Shown: positions 1 through 8,110, counted from the stretch's first letter. The stretch: DNA of 64,000 bases from Desulfovibrio oxyclinae DSM 11498 (GCF_000375485.1 NZ_AQXE01000009.1:123375-187374); one strand, 5' to 3'. The notes: a model not told the origin generated them from the sequence alone. Program-made: numbers and translations.

Positions 1-1333
1 AAATGTATATGAGGGTCTGGTTCAGCCTCTTCAACTCTTCCTCGGCCTGCTTACGCTCCGAGATATCGGTGATAAACGCAAAGGAGTGAGGCGGTCCCCC
101 TTCAGCCATTTCAAGCGTAGCGGCACTGACGATACTCTGGAGCACGGAGCCGTCGCTGCGGCGGAAGCTCAGTTCGTAGACCCGCTCGTTCTGGACGGTA
201 ATCAGTTCCACCTGATCGTAATAACGATCCACATCGGAAGGCTCCACGAAGTCCTCAAAGTTGCGTCCGAGCATCTCGCTGCGATCATAGCCGAGCATTT
301 CCGTAAGTTTGCGGTTCACATCCACTGTACGATGGTTGTCGTCCACCAGCCAGTATCCTTCGGAAGCACTTTCAATGAGTTTGCGATGCATTTTTTCGCT
401 TTCAACAAGCGCCTCCTCCGCACGGCTGCACTCCTGAAGACGGCTTTGCAACTCACGTTTCTTTCGCATCAGCATTCGCGAGAGCACTATGACCGCAGCG
501 AGCAGGCACAGTCCGACACCGACTCCGACCACGATATACCAACCGTACGCCGCCCAGACATCCAGAGGCCGCTTAGCAACCTCGCCGGTCACTCCGAACC
601 ATTTGTCATATATCTGGTCGTACTCGCCGGATTCCTTGATGATGGACATGCCCTCATTAATGCGGGCCAGGAGCATGGGTTCGTCGCGGTTCACTGCAAT
701 GCAGTATTTCCTCGGTTCGATGGGCGCACCAACGGATGAAAGCGTTGTCAGCCCGAGTTTGCGGACCAGATATTCACCCTGAAGCTTCACCAACAACGCG
801 CAATCATGCCTGCCCGAAGCCAGAAGCCGCAGGGCATCCTCCTGATTGGCCACGGAAATAATCGCTCCCGCGATATCCCGGCTGATCAGATAATCGTGCA
901 TGATATCGCCGAGCTGGACAACGATCTCCTTGCCGACGACATCGTCGAGACTGTGGATTTCAGAGCCTTCACGTACGAAAATGGCGTGGGAAAGAACCAA
1001 CTGGGGGGTGGAAAAGTTGACGAGACGGTTACGGGATTTGGAGTAGAACATCCCGGTCACGCCATCGACGCGACGGCTTTCCAGCTCTTTGCGAACCTGA
1101 CTCCATTGGTCGAGTTCAATACGGATATCCAGATCCATCACCCTGGCAATTGCCTTGATGATGTCGATATTGAACCCTCTTGGCAGTCCGTCCTCGTCTA
1201 AAAATTCATACGGGGGATACTGCTCATCCCCTTTGAACAGATAGGACTTCGCCATTGACGGCCCTGCGAGTGCAACACAGGCGAATGCGAGCGCCACCGC
1301 AAAAAGAAATCGGCCATGAAATCGAGTACGCAA
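1..1333 (-). CDS. Periplasmic-binding/PAS membrane sensor, C-terminus cut off by window edge
   Basis: The reading frame is open to the left edge, so only the N-terminal part is present. It begins with a signal peptide, followed by a bacterial family-3 solute-binding fold (opening around GDEQYPPYEFLDEDG and containing a DKWFG motif near its end), a transmembrane helix (YIVVGVGVGLCLLAAVIVL), a short linker and a PAS domain ending in ITDISERKQAEEEL. Such proteins sense a small ligand in the periplasm and signal to a cytoplasmic output, usually a histidine kinase or GGDEF domain, which lies outside the window. The start chosen is a TTG at 1333, because it gives a proper signal peptide (RTRFHGRFLFAVALAFACV then PSMA). 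The first ATG, at 1255, falls exactly after the cleavage site and would lose the export signal. It is transcribed divergently from the binding lipoprotein at 1503. Confidence 0.85.
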   Translation of the reverse strand, partial: MRTRFHGRFLFAVALAFACVALAGPSMAKSYLFKGDEQYPPYEFLDEDGLPRGFNIDIIKAIARVMDLDIRIELDQWSQVRKELESRRVDGVTGMFYSKSRNRLVNFSTPQLVLSHAIFVREGSEIHSLDDVVGKEIVVQLGDIMHDYLISRDIAGAIISVANQEDALRLLASGRHDCALLVKLQGEYLVRKLGLTTLSSVGAPIEPRKYCIAVNRDEPMLLARINEGMSIIKESGEYDQIYDKWFGVTGEVAKRPLDVWAAYGWYIVVGVGVGLCLLAAVIVLSRMLMRKKRELQSRLQECSRAEEALVESEKMHRKLIESASEGYWLVDDNHRTVDVNRKLTEMLGYDRSEMLGRNFEDFVEPSDVDRYYDQVELITVQNERVYELSFRRSDGSVLQSIVSAATLEMAEGGPPHSFAFITDISERKQAEEELKRLNQTLIYI

Positions 1334-1400
1334 GGGTTACCGCCCATCTTCGTGTAAATACACCTGAAACGTTAGCAACTAGAGCACAATTGACCAACAA

Positions 1401-1433
1401 TTGCAATCGGACATCTCACGACAATAATTGCAA
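1401..1433. promoter_or_regulatory. Inverted repeat in divergent intergenic region, candidate operator
   Basis: TTGCAAT at 1401-1407 is the exact reverse complement of ATTGCAA at 1427-1433, with 19 bases between them. A further CAATTG lies at 1387-1392. The element sits between two divergent genes for ligand-binding proteins, where a shared regulator would be expected to bind. No regulator gene is adjacent, so the assignment is inference. Confidence 0.3.
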
Positions 1434-1502
1434 AATGACCTCATTTGAAGCTAACTTGGTATATATGGAGCCAGTTTTTCATTCTTTAAGGGGAAGATGT
1501 TG

Positions 1503-2615
1503 ATGGTCCGCTTGCCCAAAGTCCTTTTTCTCATGCTGATGACCTTTCTCGCAGGCTGCGGAGAAAGCGAGTTCAGAATAGGCTTTTCCGCCCCATTGAG
1601 CGGACACTACGCGGAAATGGGCAGACAGGGAGAGATGGGGGTTCTGTTGGCAGTGGAGACCCTCAACGCCCGTGGAGGCATCATGGGGCGCCCGGTCAAA
1701 CTCATCGTGCGCGACGACGAAGGGACGCGCTCCGGCGCGGTCAAGGCGGACATGGAACTTGCGGAAGCGGATGTATGCGCCATCATCGGGCACATGACAA
1801 GCTCCGTTGCCATGGCCACCCTGCCGCTCATGAAACAACACGGCATACCCTACATCTCCCCCACCGTATCAACACCCCACCTGACCGGGATCAAGGACCT
1901 GTTCTTCAGGGTTCAACCGGAGAACACGGAGTGGGCAGCAGGACTGTCCACCTTCCTCTTCACCCATACGGACGTGCGCAGTCTCCTGCTTGCGGAAGAC
2001 ATCGACAATTCCGACTATACCTTCACGGTCAACGATGCCATTGCCACGAGCTTCCAAAACGATGACGGCAAGATAATCGGACGGATGCAGTTTTCAGCTC
2101 GGGACAACCACTGGATCAAACAGCTCATCCACGGCGTTGAGCGAACTCGTCCCGACGCCGTGGTTCTGGCCGCGTCAGCACACGATTTCGCAGAATTCGC
2201 CAAGGCGTTCAGGCCACGCTTTCCAGACACGATGCTTGTCATGAGTTCATGGGCCGTTACCCCCGGCATGATCAAGCAGGCAGGACAGGCGGCCGAAGGA
2301 GTCATCTCGGCAATAAGCTACACGGATGACAACAGCCACCCGGATTTTCTGGATTTCGTAAAGCGTTTCAAGAAAAGGTTCGGCATTCGGCCCGGCTTTG
2401 CGGCGGCGCGGGCCTACGATGCAATGCTCGTGGTGGCTACCGGTCTGGAAAAAGCCGGGGGAGACCCTGACGCCCTGCCCCGCAACCTCGCTCCCATGCT
2501 GAAGGTTCCCGGCGTTACGGGAACCTTCGATCTTGACGAGTACGGGGACGTCAAACGCCCCGTTTACATTCTTAAAGTCGAGAACGGGCGGTTCAGGACT
2601 CTTGAGATGCCTTGA
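1503..2615 (+). CDS. Branched-chain amino acid-type ABC substrate-binding lipoprotein
   Basis: The protein has about 370 residues with a lipoprotein signal (LMTFLAGC, lipobox Cys) and then a type-I periplasmic binding fold of the Leu/Ile/Val-binding family. It opens with IGFSAPLSGHYAEMGRQGE, followed by LNARGGIMGRPVKLI and DDEG, all typical of family-6 binding proteins. No permease or ATPase gene accompanies it, so it may serve a transporter elsewhere or act as a sensor ligand carrier; the substrate is unknown. The ATG at 1503 is preferred over the in-frame ATG at 1497 because the ribosome binding site AAGGGGAAG directly abuts 1497 and leaves normal spacing only to 1503. Its 3' end overlaps the convergent neighbour by 23 bp. 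Confidence 0.85.
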   Translation: MVRLPKVLFLMLMTFLAGCGESEFRIGFSAPLSGHYAEMGRQGEMGVLLAVETLNARGGIMGRPVKLIVRDDEGTRSGAVKADMELAEADVCAIIGHMTSSVAMATLPLMKQHGIPYISPTVSTPHLTGIKDLFFRVQPENTEWAAGLSTFLFTHTDVRSLLLAEDIDNSDYTFTVNDAIATSFQNDDGKIIGRMQFSARDNHWIKQLIHGVERTRPDAVVLAASAHDFAEFAKAFRPRFPDTMLVMSSWAVTPGMIKQAGQAAEGVISAISYTDDNSHPDFLDFVKRFKKRFGIRPGFAAARAYDAMLVVATGLEKAGGDPDALPRNLAPMLKVPGVTGTFDLDEYGDVKRPVYILKVENGRFRTLEMP

Positions 2616-3042
2616 CTGAAGGCAGGTCTTCTCCTTCCATACCGCGTTCAAGCAGCATGTCGGCCAGAGCCTGATACTTGGAACCGTGCACCTCCGGCAG
2701 ACAGTCATCGGACATCAGCGCCCAGATGAATCGTGCAATATTGGAATTGCAAACGGAAGTATGGGAGTTGTGCACGCTCGCCAGCTTGCCTTCAAGCATC
2801 GGACGAAAGGCGACATCACCGGTAAAATCGAACACGACATCGATGGACATGCCCATCTCCACCAGCTCATCCACGTCCACTATCTCAATGCCGTTTTCCC
2901 GCGCCAACAGCTTGCCCGCCGTATCGTCGGGTTCTATGACACAGCGGATGCCGATACGTTCGTCCTGCTTGTCCAGAAGCTGTTCCAGAAATGCGGTTCC
3001 AACCCTGCCGAGCCCCACGATGGCGAGGTTGTGGTCTTTCAT
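2593..3042 (-). CDS. Short NAD(P)-binding Rossmann-fold protein
   Basis: This is a protein of about 149 residues. It opens with a dinucleotide-binding motif, LAIVGLGRVGTAFLEQLL (GxGxxG), and continues with a typical beta-alpha-beta pattern including VVFDFTGDVAFRPML. This resembles the N-terminal half of homoserine or aspartate dehydrogenases, but no catalytic domain follows, so it is either a stand-alone cofactor-binding or sensing protein or a reduced relative. The start at 3042 is supported by GGGGGGA a few bases upstream; an in-frame ATG at 3054 lies inside that sequence. The last 23 bp overlap the end of the convergent binding-protein gene. The function is unknown. Confidence 0.7.
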   Translation of the reverse strand: MKDHNLAIVGLGRVGTAFLEQLLDKQDERIGIRCVIEPDDTAGKLLARENGIEIVDVDELVEMGMSIDVVFDFTGDVAFRPMLEGKLASVHNSHTSVCNSNIARFIWALMSDDCLPEVHGSKYQALADMLLERGMEGEDLPSVKASQES

Positions 3043-3182
3043 GAATCCCCCCATGGTATCGAGCCCGCGTTACCGAGGTGTCCCGCCTTGGTGTGCGGCA
3101 GCACGCTGCAGGCCCGTACAGGCTGATAGCAAAGAAACGGCAGCACAGTAAAGGCAGCTTGTATGGAAAGATCGGTAGATGG

Positions 3183-3947
3183 CTACCAGGTACGATAATT
3201 GTCGGGAAGAATGAAAAAATCCACACGCCGGTTAATGCGGCGGTTGGCTTCGGTGGTACTGGGAAGGATTGGTTTTGCGCTGGCGTATCCCACGGCTTTG
3301 AGCCGGTCCGGATCAAGGCCCGAGTGTTCGACGATCCAGCGCAGACATGCGGCCGCCCTTGCCGCGGAAAGCTCCCAATTGGAACGGAAGACCCCGGAAG
3401 TAGGTCTTTCCCCGTCCGTATGCCCGCGAATCACGCAATTATAGGATTCGCGCTCCTGCAACACCTCGATGACGCCGCCAAGAATACGTTCGGCCTCCGA
3501 CCGGTTGAGCTCGGCGGACCCTTTCGGAAACAGCGCTGAGTTGCTCACACGGAACATCACACCGGATTTTTCGTTGCTGACTCTTGCGGTCTTTGTCAGG
3601 TCCTTGGCCCGTATGTACTCTTTGAGACGCACGCCTATCTCGACAAGTTGCCGGTTCTCGGCCTTCCTGTCCTCGAATGTGAGCTTGGTTTGTGCATAGG
3701 GAATGTTTGTGACCATTTCGTCCTTCTGCACACCCATGGACTCCTGAATGGCACCCATGAGAATCTTGAAGTTCTTGATGTCCTGCGTGGTAAAGGAAAG
3801 AAGAAGAACGAAAAAGCACAGCAACAACGTGACCATGTCGGCAAAAGTCGCCATCCACGGCGGAATCCCCTCCTCCGGTGGAGGCGGTTCAGGGGCCTTT
3901 CTGGCCGGAGCAGGCTGCTGGGCCTGAGGATTCTTGTCGGATGCCAT
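3183..3947 (-). CDS. motB: MotB-like flagellar stator protein (second copy)
   Basis: This 254-residue protein has a short proline-rich cytoplasmic tail and then one transmembrane helix with the proton-channel aspartate (WMATFADMVTLLLCFFVLLL, Asp37). A linker and a C-terminal OmpA-like peptidoglycan-binding domain follow (VIRGHTDGERPTSG and NWELSAARAAACL). It is the last of three stator genes in one minus-strand run, 18 bp after the first motB copy. MotB anchors the stator to the cell wall and conducts ions with MotA. The C-terminal domain differs clearly from the first copy, so the two may form alternative or mixed stators with the single MotA. Confidence 0.92.
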   Translation of the reverse strand: MASDKNPQAQQPAPARKAPEPPPPEEGIPPWMATFADMVTLLLCFFVLLLSFTTQDIKNFKILMGAIQESMGVQKDEMVTNIPYAQTKLTFEDRKAENRQLVEIGVRLKEYIRAKDLTKTARVSNEKSGVMFRVSNSALFPKGSAELNRSEAERILGGVIEVLQERESYNCVIRGHTDGERPTSGVFRSNWELSAARAAACLRWIVEHSGLDPDRLKAVGYASAKPILPSTTEANRRINRRVDFFILPDNYRTW

Positions 3948-3965
3948 GATGTCTGTATAGGCCCG

Positions 3966-4724
3966 CTACCAGGCATCCCGCTGCGGCATGTGCAGGTAGA
4001 ATTCCACGCGCTGGTTTTTGAGCCTGTTTTCCTTGCTGTCGTTCGGCACGGCAGGGCGCGTATCCGCGTACCCCACGGCCTTGGCCCTGTTGATCGGGAA
4101 ATTGCCGTTTTTCAGAATGTAGTCCAGTGCAACCGCAGCCCGTGCCGCGGAAAGCTCCCAGTTGGACGGATACATGCCGCCTGTCACCGGCACATCATCG
4201 GTATGACCACGAACCACCAGATTCAGCCGGTAATCCTTGAGAAGCTTGATTATCTTATCCAGAACGTCTCCGGCATCGGATCGAAGGCGAGACGAATTCG
4301 GTTCGAATAGACGGCTTGCTCTCGTGTTGAAAATGACCCCGTCACGGTCAGAGGTCACGCCCATGCCCTTCTTTAACTCACCGTCGTCATCCTCGAAAAG
4401 CGACTTGATGCGCATGATCACGCCAAGCAACAACCGTTCGTCCTGATTGATCCTCGATATGGCCTTCTGCGCCTTCTTCGAGGTGCTGAACATGGCCATG
4501 TCTTCAGACTTGGCGCGCACTTCCTGAACACCGAAGGCATCCTTAAGGGAACCGAGCGCGTCACGGAATTTCTCGACATTCTGGTTGGCAAACGAGAGCA
4601 GCAGCACAAAAAAGCACAGCAGCAGCGTCATCATGTCGGCGAAGGTCGCCATCCATGGTGGTAGCCCCTCATCCGGCGGAGGCGGCTGCGCTTTCTTTCT
4701 TGCTTCGCCCGCTTCATCGGACAT
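3966..4724 (-). CDS. motB: MotB-like flagellar stator protein (first copy)
   Basis: This 252-residue protein has the same plan as its downstream neighbour. A short tail with PPPPDEGLPP precedes the transmembrane helix WMATFADMMTLLLCFFVLLL with the essential Asp30. The OmpA-like domain contains VVRGHTDDVPVTGG and NWELSAARAAVAL. It starts 24 bp after motA ends, and the order motA-motB-motB suggests one transcript. With MotA it forms the membrane channel that powers flagellar rotation. Confidence 0.93.
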   Translation of the reverse strand: MSDEAGEARKKAQPPPPDEGLPPWMATFADMMTLLLCFFVLLLSFANQNVEKFRDALGSLKDAFGVQEVRAKSEDMAMFSTSKKAQKAISRINQDERLLLGVIMRIKSLFEDDDGELKKGMGVTSDRDGVIFNTRASRLFEPNSSRLRSDAGDVLDKIIKLLKDYRLNLVVRGHTDDVPVTGGMYPSNWELSAARAAVALDYILKNGNFPINRAKAVGYADTRPAVPNDSKENRLKNQRVEFYLHMPQRDAW

Positions 4725-4748
4725 GCAAACAGACTCCCGAAGAAATGG

Positions 4749-5504
4749 TTATGCACTCTCGTCGCGAAGCGCCGGAGAGAGAAAGGCCTGAAGCTTTTCC
4801 TTCACCACCGAAGGATGGTCGCCCTTCTGAATGGACGAAACCCCTTCCATCATGATCTGCATGAACAGGGCCTCTTCCTCCGAGCGGTCCTCAAGCTTCT
4901 TCGCAAGAGGCAGGAAGATGACGTTGGCAAGCACCGCGCCGTAGAACGTGGTCAACAGCGCAACGGCCATTGCCGGACCGATGGTCGAAGGGTCTTCGAG
5001 GTTTTGCAGCATGTTCACGAGACCGATGAGTGTCCCGATCATCCCGAAAGCCGGGGCCATGGTGCCAAGCCCCTTGAAAACACCCTGCCCGGTGCGGTGT
5101 CGTTGTTTCATGAAGTCCAGCTCAATCTCCATGACGGACCGCACAAGCTGTTCGCTTGAGCCGTCCACGACCAGCATGACGCCTTTCTTGAGGTACGGGT
5201 CCTCGATGTTCACCTTTTCCAGTGCCACGAGGCTCTCACGGCGAGCCTTGTCCGCGAGTTCGGCAATGGTCTGGATGATATCGTTGGGGTCCGGCGGCGC
5301 AAAAAGAACCGTCTTGAGGCCGACCTTGAACGTCCCGATGACGACCTTGAGCGGAAACATGACGAAAACCGAGGCGAACGTACCGCCAATGACGACGACC
5401 ACAGAGGGGATATCCACGAATCCGCCGGGGTTCCCGCCGAGAATGATGGTCGTCACGATAAGGCCAAAACCGCCGACAATGCCGATAAGAGTTGCAATAT
5501 CCAT
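4749..5504 (-). CDS. motA: Flagellar motor stator protein MotA
   Basis: This 251-residue integral membrane protein starts MDIATLIGIVGGFGLIVTTI and has the MotA/PomA arrangement: two N-terminal helices, a cytoplasmic loop (around residues 80-150, with PDPNDIIQTIAELADKARRE), then two helices containing GMIGTLIGLVNMLQNLEDPS and GPAMAVALLTTFYGAVLANV. The spacing and the PAMAVALLTT motif are those of PomA-like stators. It lies 8 bp after the FapA-like gene and directly before the two motB copies. The ion used (H+ or Na+) cannot be told from the sequence alone. Confidence 0.95.
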   Translation of the reverse strand: MDIATLIGIVGGFGLIVTTIILGGNPGGFVDIPSVVVVIGGTFASVFVMFPLKVVIGTFKVGLKTVLFAPPDPNDIIQTIAELADKARRESLVALEKVNIEDPYLKKGVMLVVDGSSEQLVRSVMEIELDFMKQRHRTGQGVFKGLGTMAPAFGMIGTLIGLVNMLQNLEDPSTIGPAMAVALLTTFYGAVLANVIFLPLAKKLEDRSEEEALFMQIMMEGVSSIQKGDHPSVVKEKLQAFLSPALRDESA

Positions 5505-5512
5505 AGAGTCGC

Positions 5513-6628
5513 TTACTTGATGGCGGCTGGATCGCCGATTTTCACTTCACCGTCTTTGTAATAGAAAAAGACGTCTTCAAGATCTTCCTGCACCTTATGA
5601 TAGGCTGGGCCGATACTGATCTCAACGCCTGACCTCACCCGCCCCGGGACCATCACCTTGCATTCGTGAAGCTTTTCAGTCCTGCGCACCCCTTCCCAGA
5701 GTCGGGCGCGCTTGGCCATGCATTCACGAATCTGCTTTTCGGTTTCCTCAAGCTTCGGGGCATGATCCTTGGCGGGAAAGCCACCCTTTTCGATCTGATT
5801 CCTGCTGTGCTTTGCGTCGGCCCGGAGTCGCTTCAGCCGTGCATGCAGATTGGTATCCACAAAAAGCATCATGGGATGATACCCGAGCAGGATGGACATG
5901 TCCGCATCCAGCCCGCCGCCGAGCTGCTCCCCTACATAGACATACTTGTGGCAATAAACCTCGCTGCCCTGCATTCGACCGCCGACGGCAAGCCGTTCGC
6001 CGCAAAAGACCTTGCTGTGCATGATGGAACCGCGAACCAGAACGTTTCGCTTGCTCTTGAGGGTGGCCATTTCGCAAAAAGACAGCTTCATGTCGCCGCC
6101 GGATTCAAGAAAGGCGCGCCCCTGTCCTTTGACGCCGCCACGGCACAAGAGCTGATCATGCGTCCTTACAGTCGCCCCTTCCAACTGCCCCTGGATGTCG
6201 ATATCCTTGGCATGGACGTCGAATCCGGCACGGATGGAACCATAGACATTCAAGGAGCCGACAAAACGGATATTGCCGGTATTGAAGTCGAGATCACGCC
6301 GAACGTTCAGGGTCTGCTTTACGGTAATCCGCCCGTCCATGTAGAGAACGTAGCCGTTGACGGCGGCATAGAGCTTTTCCGGCTGACTTCGCCTCAGGCC
6401 AGTCCCTCTGCCGGCAGGGAACACGCCTTCTTCCAGAACAAATCGTTCTTCCAGCTGCTTGGCCTCTTCCTCGGAGACTTCCACGAGCTCGGCAAGCAAC
6501 TGTCCCTCCACCACGTTCTGGACGTAGTCGAGCTGATAATGATCCACACTCCCATCCTCGTGCTTTCGGGGCTGAAGACGGGTGTAGTCGAAATCAGGGT
6601 CGAAATGATGCTTCAGAAAGAACGGCAT
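5513..6628 (-). CDS. FapA-family (DUF342) polymer-forming protein
   Basis: This 371-residue protein has a central beta-helix-like stretch typical of the FapA/DUF342 family (PEKLYAAVNGYVLYMDG, DFNTGNIRFVGSLNVYGSI, GFDVHAKDIDIQG, ATLKSKRNVLVRGSIMHSK), followed by a charged helical segment and a small C-terminal beta domain. Members are found beside motility and developmental genes in many bacteria; their molecular role is poorly known. It is the first gene of the stator run, 8 bp before motA, so it is probably co-transcribed. The promoter must lie in 6629-6770. Confidence 0.8.
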   Translation of the reverse strand: MPFFLKHHFDPDFDYTRLQPRKHEDGSVDHYQLDYVQNVVEGQLLAELVEVSEEEAKQLEERFVLEEGVFPAGRGTGLRRSQPEKLYAAVNGYVLYMDGRITVKQTLNVRRDLDFNTGNIRFVGSLNVYGSIRAGFDVHAKDIDIQGQLEGATVRTHDQLLCRGGVKGQGRAFLESGGDMKLSFCEMATLKSKRNVLVRGSIMHSKVFCGERLAVGGRMQGSEVYCHKYVYVGEQLGGGLDADMSILLGYHPMMLFVDTNLHARLKRLRADAKHSRNQIEKGGFPAKDHAPKLEETEKQIRECMAKRARLWEGVRRTEKLHECKVMVPGRVRSGVEISIGPAYHKVQEDLEDVFFYYKDGEVKIGDPAAIK

Positions 6629-6770
6629 TGGCCCCTAGTCGTCTTGAGAACAGGTTGCAGTATTGTTCAGAGATGTAATTATCAAAGACTATTTGAATTC
6701 CCCCATTTCGTCAACGGCTTGCACCGACGACAACGCCAGCGACCAAAATCCAATCGCCTGTAATAAAAAG

Positions 6771-6795
6771 AAAAACCGGATCACTCCGGTTTTTC
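6771..6795. terminator. Rho-independent terminator, usable in both directions
   Basis: AAAAACCGGA and TCCGGTTTTT form a 10-bp stem with a short loop, with A and T runs on either side. It lies 20 bp after the stop of the small minus-strand gene at 6815-6994. Confidence 0.75.
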
Positions 6796-6814
6796 ATGCA
6801 CTCCACGTTTCAAA

Positions 6815-6994
6815 CTATCGTTCGGACGGGAAATAAAGATGCACACTGGATCGTGTCAGGAATTCCTCATAATGGTTGGCTTTTTTCATTTCCTTATCAA
6901 ATTGCCACTTTCTGCTCTCTTGCATCTGCTGGTAGGTAAACAGTGCACCGAAGCCGGAGAGCAGTATAATCATCAGCATCAGTCTCAATGCCAT
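6815..6994 (-). CDS. Small single-pass membrane protein (about 59 aa)
   Basis: This short frame encodes an N-terminal hydrophobic helix (LRLMLMIILLSGFGALFTY) and then a charged tail (QQMQESRKWQFDKEMKKANH) ending in SSVHLYFPSER. A strong ribosome binding sequence, GGAGGT, lies immediately before the ATG at 6994. That is too close for the ATG, but it gives normal spacing to an in-frame TTG at 6988, so the true start may be TTG. A good terminator follows. The membrane helix, the ribosome binding site and the terminator together make it a likely real gene. The function is unknown. Confidence 0.6.
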   Translation of the reverse strand: MALRLMLMIILLSGFGALFTYQQMQESRKWQFDKEMKKANHYEEFLTRSSVHLYFPSER

Positions 6995-7285
6995 ACCTCC
7001 GGTACAATTTGCCCGCCCTGCTGACTAGCAAAAAGCATTCCCGAAGTCCCAAAAAGTCGAAACCAACGACCTTCAACATTCAGGTTATTAAAATCAATAA
7101 AAGAAGCATCTTAAATTTTCTCTAGAAAAACTCTAATACCATTCGACGCCTTATAGGTCATTCTTCTGGACTTCATGAGGCAGCTTTTTCCACCACAGAT
7201 GGCCGATTGGCGGCACCTTGCGGGCCGGACATAATCTCTGCCGAATGAAAAAAGCGATTCGGTTGTATACATCGACATCACAACC
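6995..7285. other. Intergenic region between small membrane gene and flaG promoter
   Basis: No coding frame with a ribosome binding site is visible on either strand. The middle part (7081-7140) is AT-rich. The only clear signal in the full 375-base gap is the FliA-type promoter that starts at 7286. Confidence 0.5.
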
Positions 7286-7313
7286 TAAAGAACAGCAGGC
7301 TTGCAGCCGATAA
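7286..7313 (+). promoter_or_regulatory. FliA (sigma-28) type flagellar promoter
   Basis: TAAAG at 7286-7290 and GCCGATAA at 7306-7313 match the sigma-28 consensus (TAAA, 15-16 bases, GCCGATAA), with the -10 part perfect. It lies 56 bases before the flaG start, which fits the late flagellar class expected for flaG. Confidence 0.75.
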
Positions 7314-7369
7314 GGTGTACAAGGAAAACCTGTAATGGGTTATTCATGTTTAACCAGGGAGGGAAGATC

Positions 7370-7747
7370 ATGAATATCCCGGAATTGAACAACACCATCG
7401 GTACCGGGAACTCTCGCGAGGGGGGCGCTGCCCACCCGCGCACTGAGACGGAAAAGGCAACCTCTAGTCCCCGTACAGCGACAAGGACAGACGCTGCGGG
7501 AGAGCGGAAACAGCCTGAACTGAGCAAAGACGAAGCAATCAAGCTCGCCGGCGAAATCCAGAGCAAGCTACAGGAAGGCAACGTCAACGTAGCCTTCAAG
7601 GTGGATGAAAATCTGGATACAGTTCAGATCGAACTTCGCGACGATGCGGGGAATGTCGTCCGCAAGATTCCGAGCGACGACTTTCTGAAGCTGTCGAAGA
7701 ATATTCGAGAAGGAAGACCTACCGGCTTCCTGAACCGCTCATACTGA
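7370..7747 (+). CDS. flaG: Flagellar protein FlaG
   Basis: This 125-residue protein has a low-complexity N-terminal half rich in Thr, Arg and Glu, and a conserved FlaG domain in the C-terminal half (EGNVNVAFKVDENLDTVQIE, RDDAGNVVRKIPSDDFLKLS). The ATG at 7370 follows GGGAGGGAAG. FlaG is a small cytoplasmic or secreted factor linked to flagellar filament length and is usually near fliD or flagellin genes, which are not in this window. Its promoter is of the FliA class. Confidence 0.88.
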   Translation: MNIPELNNTIGTGNSREGGAAHPRTETEKATSSPRTATRTDAAGERKQPELSKDEAIKLAGEIQSKLQEGNVNVAFKVDENLDTVQIELRDDAGNVVRKIPSDDFLKLSKNIREGRPTGFLNRSY

Positions 7748-7776
7748 TTCCTGAACCTCGGCCACTTGCTTTTCTC

Positions 7777-7813
7777 CCTCCGATGCTGCATCATGTTGGT
7801 GCAACATCGGAGG
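7777..7813 (+). promoter_or_regulatory. Hairpin that encloses the ribosome binding site of the next gene
   Basis: CCTCCGATG at 7777-7785 is the exact reverse complement of CATCGGAGG at 7805-7813, and an inner GCA/TGC pair can extend the stem. The 3' arm contains the GGAGG that serves the ATG at 7820. No T-run follows, so it does not look like a terminator. It could limit translation of the downstream gene unless opened by a protein or by RNA folding. Confidence 0.55.
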
Positions 7814-7819
7814 TCTGCC

Positions 7820-8086
7820 ATGTCCGACATCAGTTTATCGAACAACAGCGTTCAGGCCATGGGCTACGATTCCCAGATCAGGCCGATCGAACTGGAATCC
7901 ACGTTCATGCAGGCGGAGGGTGCGGAGATCGATACCGCACGGACCAAGACGGACTCCCCTGACGTGGAAGTTGCTCCGAGGAATACGGGGGAGCACGTGG
8001 ATACCACGAACGATCCCAACACCCGGCGACTCAACGCCATGTTCATGGAAACCGGCGTGGGGTCCATTACCGAGCGTTTGGCCTGA
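7820..8086 (+). CDS. Small hydrophilic protein of unknown function
   Basis: This 88-residue acidic protein begins MSDISLSNNSVQAMGYDSQI and ends NAMFMETGVGSITERLA. It has no signal peptide, no membrane segment and no recognised domain. The start is supported by ATCGGAGG upstream. It lies 72 bp after flaG and ends before a terminator, so it probably shares the flaG transcript and may be a flagellar accessory, but that rests on position only. Confidence 0.6.
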   Translation: MSDISLSNNSVQAMGYDSQIRPIELESTFMQAEGAEIDTARTKTDSPDVEVAPRNTGEHVDTTNDPNTRRLNAMFMETGVGSITERLA

Positions 8087-8110
8087 CGAGTTTTCACACA
8101 ACGCAATAAT

